From the NCBI GenBank assembly GCA_016926595.1, contig JAFGOG010000641.1:1-14359 (forward strand): a stretch of DNA of 14,359 bases. Direction: 5' to 3'. The stretch is from Anaerolineae bacterium (GTDB taxonomy: Bacteria > Chloroflexota > Anaerolineae > JAAYZQ01). The notes under the pieces are model-generated. The model did not search any database. It worked only from the letters and a program-made list of their open reading frames with translations, and had not been told where the DNA came from. The translations under genes were made by a program, and so were the position numbers. Every line of letters starts with the position of its first letter. Positions within the stretch are counted from its first letter, which is position 1. This document shows positions 1 to 5,700 of the stretch, one piece after another.

Positions 1-920
1 AAGGCGATAAAGAGCGCGCCGAGAATGTGCTCGTCGACCAGCGTCCAGCCGATAGGCCGGCGCAGGTAGGGATTGAGGCCCAGGCCGACGTGGCTGACCC
101 GCCTCGGCTCGCCGCTGTGCTCGTCAAACAGCTCGTTCAATGCCTCAGCGCCGCTGGCGGCCTCGATGCGCTCGATCCGGCCCTGGGCGAAATGGAGCAC
201 GACGTCGGTCGCGCCGCCTGCTTCCGGCAGCCACAGGCTGCCCTCGGTCTCCGTTTCGAGGACGGTCGTGTGGATCGACCCGGCCGGCAGGTTGCAGTGA
301 TGCCGGCCCTCGTCTCGGTGCCAGGGACGATCGCCCTGTCGCAGGTGCAGCACGTGATCCACGCCGCTGTGAATGGCGATCGTCTGCCCCTCTTTTACGG
401 CATCGAGCACACGATCGACCTGCGCTTGCAGCTCTTGCGCGCTGGCAAGCAGGGCCGGCAGCAGGATCGCCTCCAGCGATTCGAGGCTGAGCCCCAACTG
501 CTTTGCCCTCGCTGTGGTGGGAACGGCGACCAGGGTGGCGGGCAAGGCGCGCGCCTCTTCGGCCACGGTCAAACGGCCTATGGCTTGCTCCCAGGCGCGA
601 AAGCCTTCGTGAGAAACCACATCCCAATCCGGTTCCGCGCCGGCCAGGGTCAAGATGCAGGCGGCTTGATCGACCCACCGGCTTCGATGGCGATCCCAGT
701 GAGTGAGATACGCGCGCGGCACCTCGTTCCAGAGCCGCTGCCTGTATTCGGCGGGGACCAGTTCGATCAGGGGTGTCGCGCCCTGCGCTTCAATGGCCAA
801 TGCTATCTCGAGCAAGACGTCGAATCGCCCCGCCGCGTCGCGAACGAGGACGAGATCGCCCGCTTGGATGCCAAGCACCTGGACGATACGCTGTACGACA
901 GCGGGCCATCTTTTGTCCAT
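1..920 (-). CDS. M29 aminopeptidase-like protein (COG2309 type), C-terminus beyond window
   Basis: The reading frame is open from an ATG at 920 to the left edge (306 residues seen). A GGGAGG ribosome site lies 5 nt before the ATG. The N-terminal part (LGIQAGDLVLV, then an alternating helix/strand region with EAQGATPLIEL) and the later blocks NLPAGS (210-215), HVGLGLNP (277-284) and DEHILGALFIA (296-306) match the layout of M29 aminopeptidases (AmpS/AmpT). In those enzymes the blocks read roughly LPxGE, GElGiGxNP and DEKxxGTxHxALG, and they carry two metal-binding Glu and one His. Here these positions are Ser215, His277 and Phe304, so the three ligands visible in the window look replaced. The family also includes non-peptidase members such as the dioxygenase NicX. 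The final HxD ligand pair would lie off the edge. Family membership is fairly sure; aminopeptidase activity is doubtful. The gene starts 49 nt after the stop of the Nudix gene and may be co-transcribed with it. Confidence 0.75.
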   Translation of the reverse strand, partial: MDKRWPAVVQRIVQVLGIQAGDLVLVRDAAGRFDVLLEIALAIEAQGATPLIELVPAEYRQRLWNEVPRAYLTHWDRHRSRWVDQAACILTLAGAEPDWDVVSHEGFRAWEQAIGRLTVAEEARALPATLVAVPTTARAKQLGLSLESLEAILLPALLASAQELQAQVDRVLDAVKEGQTIAIHSGVDHVLHLRQGDRPWHRDEGRHHCNLPAGSIHTTVLETETEGSLWLPEAGGATDVVLHFAQGRIERIEAASGAEALNELFDEHSGEPRRVSHVGLGLNPYLRRPIGWTLVDEHILGALFIA

Positions 921-969
921 CTGAGCCTCCCTGGATCGTTGACCGCAAACCAACCGCCACGCCGCGTCA

Positions 970-1383
970 CTAGGTATAGCCCAACGCCTGGCGTATTCTC
1001 TGCACCGTCGCATGAGCTGTATCGCTGTTCAATGCCTCTCGACTCAACTGCGACGGATCGCTCAAGTCAAACCACCTCACCTCAACGCTTTCGACGTTAT
1101 CGGGGCTGGTGTGACCTTCAATCGGCGTGCACAGGTATATCTTGAAACGCCAATAGGGACTGTGGGGGTGGCTGGGACCGTCGATCAGCAAGCGCTCGAT
1201 CCTGACATCCAGGTTTGTCTCTTCCTTGATTTCGCGAACGACACACTGTTCCTCTGTCTCATCATCCTCACGACCACCGCCGGGGACGTTCCAGCATTCG
1301 TATTCGCTCCCGAATTGTTGTCTCACCAGCAAAAGGTGTCTTTCCCGGACAACGGCACCTTGATAGCGCACGACGCGCTTCAT
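970..1383 (-). CDS. Nudix hydrolase
   Basis: This 137-residue protein starts MKRVVRYQGAVV and carries a Nudix box at about residues 34-56. The box reads G-x5-E-x7-REIKEET-N-L, so it fits GX5EX7REUXEEXGU except that the late Gly is Asn. WNVPGGG, the usual lead-in, precedes it. Such enzymes hydrolyse nucleoside diphosphates linked to another moiety, using Mg2+ held by the REUXEE glutamates, which are intact here; the substrate cannot be read from sequence. The ATG at 1383 is chosen because the beta-strand of the fold begins right there. An in-frame ATG at 1446 would add 21 residues of poor quality (MPWRKTVGRIGPSRTG). A promoter-like pair lies at 1466-1494. The next gene on the strand, the M29-like one, follows after 49 nt. 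Confidence 0.88.
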   Translation of the reverse strand: MKRVVRYQGAVVRERHLLLVRQQFGSEYECWNVPGGGREDDETEEQCVVREIKEETNLDVRIERLLIDGPSHPHSPYWRFKIYLCTPIEGHTSPDNVESVEVRWFDLSDPSQLSREALNSDTAHATVQRIRQALGYT

Positions 1384-1465
1384 GGTTCTATTCTCGTTTC
1401 CTGTTCGCGAGGGGCCGATACGCCCTACCGTTTTACGCCATGGCATTCATTTGATGTCTGCCACT

Positions 1466-1494
1466 ATCATACCACGGATTGGAGGTGAGTTCAA
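1466..1494 (-). promoter_or_regulatory. sigma70-like promoter for the Nudix gene
   Basis: On the minus strand TTGAAC (1494-1489) is followed after exactly 17 nt by TATGAT (1471-1466), which matches TATAAT at five of six positions. Transcription would start near 1459, about 75 nt before the ATG at 1383. It is the best promoter match in the 270 nt between the Nudix start and the gene upstream. Confidence 0.5.
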
Positions 1495-1613
1495 TACCGA
1501 TTCGGATGTTGTGATGCAGTTTGGCGTGACTCTGTTTATCATGTTACTCTGGGCTGATTCGGCTACGGCGTCATCTGCCCCAGGCACAGCTCGGTCACGG
1601 CGCTCGAGGTTAG

Positions 1614-1648
1614 GACGTCGTGCGGGCCGCTTTGCCCGTAAAGACGTC
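1614..1648 (-). terminator. possible hairpin after the TadB-like gene
   Basis: CGGGC (1623-1627) pairs with GCCCG (1634-1638) across a 6-nt loop, and two copies of the self-complementary hexamer GACGTC (1614-1619 and 1643-1648) flank it and can pair with each other. The structure begins 5 nt after the stop codon at 1654. There is no T-run on the minus strand, so it is not a classical intrinsic terminator. The rest of 1384-1613 holds the Nudix promoter and no further gene that can be supported. Confidence 0.3.
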
Positions 1649-1653
1649 GGTGG

Positions 1654-2067
1654 TCATCGTGTGCTTTGCCGCACCCGCTCTGGCAACGGCCCTTTGACGG
1701 CATCTGCCAGCTCGCGCATCTCGGGATAAAAGGCCTCATCGCTGCCGGCCGCCTGGTAGATCTGCTCAGCGAGTGGATCGAGCTGGTCTGCCAGGTTGCC
1801 GCCGCTCTGCTGGTGGCGCACGATCGTCTCGACGATCTGCGCCAGGTACGGCGAAGGCCAGGCCTTCTGGGCGTTGGCGAATGCCTCGTCGTACGTGCAC
1901 CCTGCTTCCAGGTCGGCCACCACACTTTTGCACAGACTCGCCGTCGGTTCCGGCGCGCGGCCGGGCATCGCCTCTATCACCTGCCGCAGGCTGTACCCGG
2001 AACGCAAGGCCAATCCCACCACGATCACAAAATCACTCAATTGACGATCCAGAGAAATGGTGTCCAT
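1654..2067 (-). CDS. small soluble protein resembling the T2SS-F/TadB cytoplasmic domain
   Basis: The 137-residue protein is helical. It contains LALRSGYSLRQVIEAMP (19-35), PEPTASLCKSVVADLEAG (39-56), a PSPYLAQIVETI helix (71-82) and QSGGNLADQLDPLAEQI (87-103). This order and the GGNLA motif resemble the T2SS-F domain of GspF/TadB/TadC proteins, where the domain sits in the cytoplasm and touches the secretion ATPase. The transmembrane segments that normally follow are missing; after residue 104 there is only a short charged tail. No other secretion or pilus gene is visible nearby. The ATG at 2067 has AAAGGA about 8 nt upstream. A TTG at 2097 in the same frame would overlap the preceding gene and is less likely. 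It lies 13 nt downstream of the preceding gene, so the two probably share one transcript. The homology call rests on motif reading only. Confidence 0.65.
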   Translation of the reverse strand: MDTISLDRQLSDFVIVVGLALRSGYSLRQVIEAMPGRAPEPTASLCKSVVADLEAGCTYDEAFANAQKAWPSPYLAQIVETIVRHQQSGGNLADQLDPLAEQIYQAAGSDEAFYPEMRELADAVKGPLPERVRQSTR

Positions 2068-2080
2068 GGCCTTGTCCTTT

Positions 2081-2659
2081 CTATATCGATTGCTCAATGA
2101 CCTGCTGCTCGTTCAGTTCTTCTAGCAGCTCCTGCCACATCTTGAGCTGCTCCTGAGCCAGTGCCCTGATCCTGCTCCGCGTGTCGACGGCTGGGCTCGG
2201 CGCAGTTTCGCCATCCGGCCCGATCTTGTCATCGGCGACGGCCGAGAGCCAGCGCCCGATGCTCGGCTCGTTGTTCCAATAATGTCCTGCTTGTGCGGCC
2301 AGGAGCCGGAGCGCGTGCAGGCGGCGCGCGCCCTCTTTTCCCTTGCCCAGGTGAAGGTTGATCGTATAGTACTTGTCTACGTCTTCCAGGCTGATCTTGC
2401 GCGCGGGTACGGTGACACTCGAATGGGTGTACAAGGTGTCCCAATCAGAGTCGGTCAGGCCCGTGTCAAAATACGCTTTGATCGCCTCGCCATGACGGTC
2501 CAGGACATAGGTATCCGCGTCCCCGCCATAGTCCTCACGGATGCGCGACCAACCGTGGTCCCACATGTTGTCGCGCAAGATCAGCCTGCTGTCCTCGTCC
2601 TCGACGTCCAGGTCATAGATAGCGTAGGCGTTCTTGTTCCACCGTACCTGCAGCTTCAT
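2081..2659 (-). CDS. unrecognised 192-residue protein with charged helical C-terminus
   Basis: I do not recognise this protein. It has no signal peptide or membrane segment and is acidic and rich in Trp and Tyr in the first 80 residues (NMWDHGWSRIREDYGG, 31-46). A middle part YYTINLHLGKGKEGARRLHAL (98-118, Lys/Arg rich) is followed by the helix PSIGRWLSAVADDKI (132-146). A likely coiled-coil tail follows at 160-190 (LAQEQLKMWQELLEELNEQQ). The middle and helix segments loosely recall small DNA-binding or antitoxin-like proteins, which is only an impression. The ATG at 2659 is preferred because AAGAGG lies about 7 nt upstream; a TTG at 2725 in frame is the alternative and would lie very near the predicted transcription start. 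It is the first gene of a two-gene unit with the TadB-like protein, driven by the promoter at 2737-2765. Confidence 0.7.
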   Translation of the reverse strand: MKLQVRWNKNAYAIYDLDVEDEDSRLILRDNMWDHGWSRIREDYGGDADTYVLDRHGEAIKAYFDTGLTDSDWDTLYTHSSVTVPARKISLEDVDKYYTINLHLGKGKEGARRLHALRLLAAQAGHYWNNEPSIGRWLSAVADDKIGPDGETAPSPAVDTRSRIRALAQEQLKMWQELLEELNEQQVIEQSI

Positions 2660-2736
2660 CGCAAATGCCTCTTGGTCTTTCTGTGAAGGATTCTCTATAT
2701 TTCTGAAAATTCTATGCAGATTCAAATTCTATATAG

Positions 2737-2765
2737 ATTATCTCTTATTCTATTCAGACTAGCAA
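2737..2765 (-). promoter_or_regulatory. sigma70-like promoter of the 2659-1654 gene pair
   Basis: On the minus strand TTGCTA (2765-2760) is separated by 17 nt from GATAAT (2742-2737). The region 2660-2783 is much richer in A and T than its surroundings, as expected for a promoter. The start site would be near 2730, about 70 nt before the ATG at 2659. The upstream palindrome at 2764-2783 touches the -35 box. Confidence 0.55.
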
Positions 2766-2783
2766 TAGTACTCTGGTACTATT
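2764..2783. repeat. perfect 20-bp palindrome, candidate operator
   Basis: AATAGTAC (2764-2771) and GTACTATT (2776-2783) are perfect inverted 8-bp arms around TCTG. The palindrome begins in the last base of the stop codon of the large regulator gene and its other end overlaps the -35 box of the downstream promoter by two bases. No T-run follows on the minus strand, so an operator for a dimeric regulator fits better than a terminator, though a weak terminator of the regulator transcript is possible. Confidence 0.5.
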
Positions 2784-5700
2784 CAGGCGTTTCCCTGCCA
2801 CATCTGGAACGACTCGAAGCGGATCGCGGTGCCCTCGGGGTAGGCGCCGGGGTAAATGGCAGGGTTTAAGCTGCCGATGGCATACACGCCCACCTGGAGT
2901 GGGCCGGTGGCTGCCCAGGTGGTGTGCCCCGCAGCATACCACTTCTCACCATCCGTGCTGCAAAAGGCGTTGACTCGATCGCCATTCCGTTCCAGGCGCA
3001 GGTGAATCCGGGCCAGGTCATCCTGGTCGCCGGGCAGCGAGCCGCGCCCGATCACCACATCTTTGTTATCCAGGCAGCCCATCAAGATCACCTGGCCTTT
3101 GCCGAACTCGCCCATACCCAATCGCAGGTAGTTTTTTTCGTCCGCCCACAACAGCAGCCCACCCATACCCGGTCGGTCGTCCAGGGCGGGGCAGCAGATC
3201 GTCTGCACGATCACGTCGCCGGTCGTTGGTCGCACCAGCCGGGGTGCACTGCGGTTGAGGCCCCACAGGTCGCGCCCGTTGGCCGCGCGGATGACCAGCC
3301 CGTTTTCCATCGTGCAGGCACAGTCGCTGAAACGGTCGTGCCACGTCCAGCCGGGCAAAGCCAAATATTCCAGACCTGTCAGGTTTGCAGAACCTGACAG
3401 GTCTACCGGTTCCAGGTACCACTGCGCCAGCCCCGTTTCCTCGACCTCGGGGTGTGCCTGCCGGTAGCGGTCGCAGAAGGCGCGAAAATGCTCCAGATCC
3501 GGGCTTGTCGCTTCGAGGCCAATCAATACACAAGCGAGATAGTCCGGAAGCTCACGGGAAAGTCTGAGTTCGAGTGCCTCCTGAAACAAGCGCGCCGCCT
3601 CGAGATGCTCCCCTTTGGCACCATAGGCATATCCCAGTCCTGCCAGTGTCCATGCCTGCAACACGTAGATGTTGGTCTCTTGTGCCAATCGAACCGCGCT
3701 GAGGAGGTGATCCACGGCCTCGTCGTGGCGTCCCCGGCCCAACGCGACCAGGCCAAGGTACCAGCGCACGCGTATCAGTACGTGGGTAGGACCTATAGAT
3801 TGGACAGTCTCAAGAGCCTTCTCCAGGCGGGACTGGGCTTGCGCCAGATCGCCGAGCTCCAAACAGACGCTCCCGATAAACATCCTCTCCCATCCGATGG
3901 CCTTGGCGTCGCCAATCTGGGTGGCGATTTCCAGGGCCTGGCGATACGCTGGCAGCGCGCCAATCAGATCGCCGATCAGGCGGCAGTTCCACCCACTTAG
4001 CCTGCACGCATCGCCGACGCCTCGCAGATCGTGGTGCTGCCTGGCCTTTCGCTCGAAAACGGACGTCCACCTGATCGCCGCCTCTACGTTTTGGGTGTTT
4101 TGATGCGACTCGACAATGTGAAAGTAGACCGGCCGCAATTCCTCAACATAAGGCAGCCGTTCGACAAATTGCGCGGTTCTGAAAGCCCATTCCTGGTACT
4201 TGCCAGGATCCCCCAAGCCGAACGCAGCTGCTGCCAGGTGGCCCATCATCAAAGCGCCTTCGACCGATTCGGGGTCGTCCTTCAGCAGGGCAAGCCCTTC
4301 TTCGGCCAGGTTGTCCAGGTCACTGTGTTGGCTTTGCCAGAAAAACACTTCTCCCAGCCAATAATAGAGCCGCACCAGCGCGTGGACTTCCAGTCCCGTC
4401 TCTTTGCCCAGGGCAATTGCCTCACGCAGCGGGTCTTCGACCTCGCTCACCCGGCCAACGCCAAGCAGCACCGTCCCCAACCCATACAGCGCCGCCAGCC
4501 GCCAGTTCGTGTGCTGGGCCATGTCCGGCCGCTCTAACAGGGCCAGCGCCCGCCGGAAGGAGTCGATCGCTTCTTCGTTGGCATAGGCCAGGCGCGCCTG
4601 CTCGCCGGCCTTGAGCAGGCATTCGACCGCGCGGTCCGGCTCCTCGGCTCGCTCCCAGTGGTGGGCCAGCAGCCCGGCCATCTCTTGGGCGCGTTCCGGA
4701 AAGAGCCGCTCCAACGTCTCGGCCACCTGGCGGTGGGTGGCTACTCGCTCCTGTTTCAACAGCCCGTCGTAGGCCGCCTCGCGGGTCAGCTCGTGCTTAA
4801 AGATGTATTCCAGCTCCGGCAGGCGCGCCCGCTCGCGGATGAGCTGCTGGCGCTGCAGGATGAGGAGGTGGTCAGTGAGGCAGCTCCTTCCCTCTCCCGG
4901 CGATGCAGTTGTCGCTGGGAGAGGGACCGAGGGTGAGGGCATCGGGGGTGAGGGCACGATCTCGGCCAGGACGCGATAGGGGAACGCCCGCCCGATCACC
5001 GCGGCCAGGCGCAGCACGCGCCGCGTCTCCTCCGGCAGGCGGTCGATGCGCGCCGCCAGCACGCCGTGCAGCGTGTCGGGCAGGGCGCTCTCGGCCACCG
5101 CCCGCGCCGCGCGCCACTGCCCGCTGCCGGGGTCGCAGGCGTTCGGTCCGCCGACGCGCGCGATGGCGCCGCCGTCGATCAACGAACGCAGGATCTCTTC
5201 GACGTAGAAAGGATTGCCCTCGGCCTGGGCGAGGATGCGCCGGCAAATCTCCGCTGGCAGCGCTTCGATCTGCAGCAGGTGGCCGACCAGTTCCTGGCTC
5301 TCGCCAGCCGAGAGGGCATCCAGCCACAGATCGGTATGGCGGTGCCGGTAGTCGCGCGCCGCCGTCTCCTTGAGCTGCCAGCAGCCGTGCTCCGTTTCCG
5401 GACGGAAGACGCCGATCAGCAGCAGCGCGGCCTGGTCAACCAACGGGAGCAGCCGCTGCAGCAAGGCCAGCGAGGTGGGGTCGGCCCAGTGCAGGTCCTC
5501 GCAGACCATCACCAGCGGCCGCTGCGCGGCGACACAGGCGATCAACCGTTCCACCGCCTGGAAACACTCGGCGCGCAGGCTCTCCGGGGGCATACGATGC
5601 ACAAAGGCAAACTCCTCTTCCAGGGGCAGGGACAGCAGCTGGCCCAGGTAGGGATAGACCTCGTCCAGACACGCCGGGCACAGCGCCTGCACCCGCGCGC

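Noticed and set aside
27..1145. 372-codon plus-strand open frame
   Set aside because: It lies opposite the M29-like and Nudix genes, whose minus-strand frames show family motifs and ribosome sites; the plus frame has no recognisable domain.
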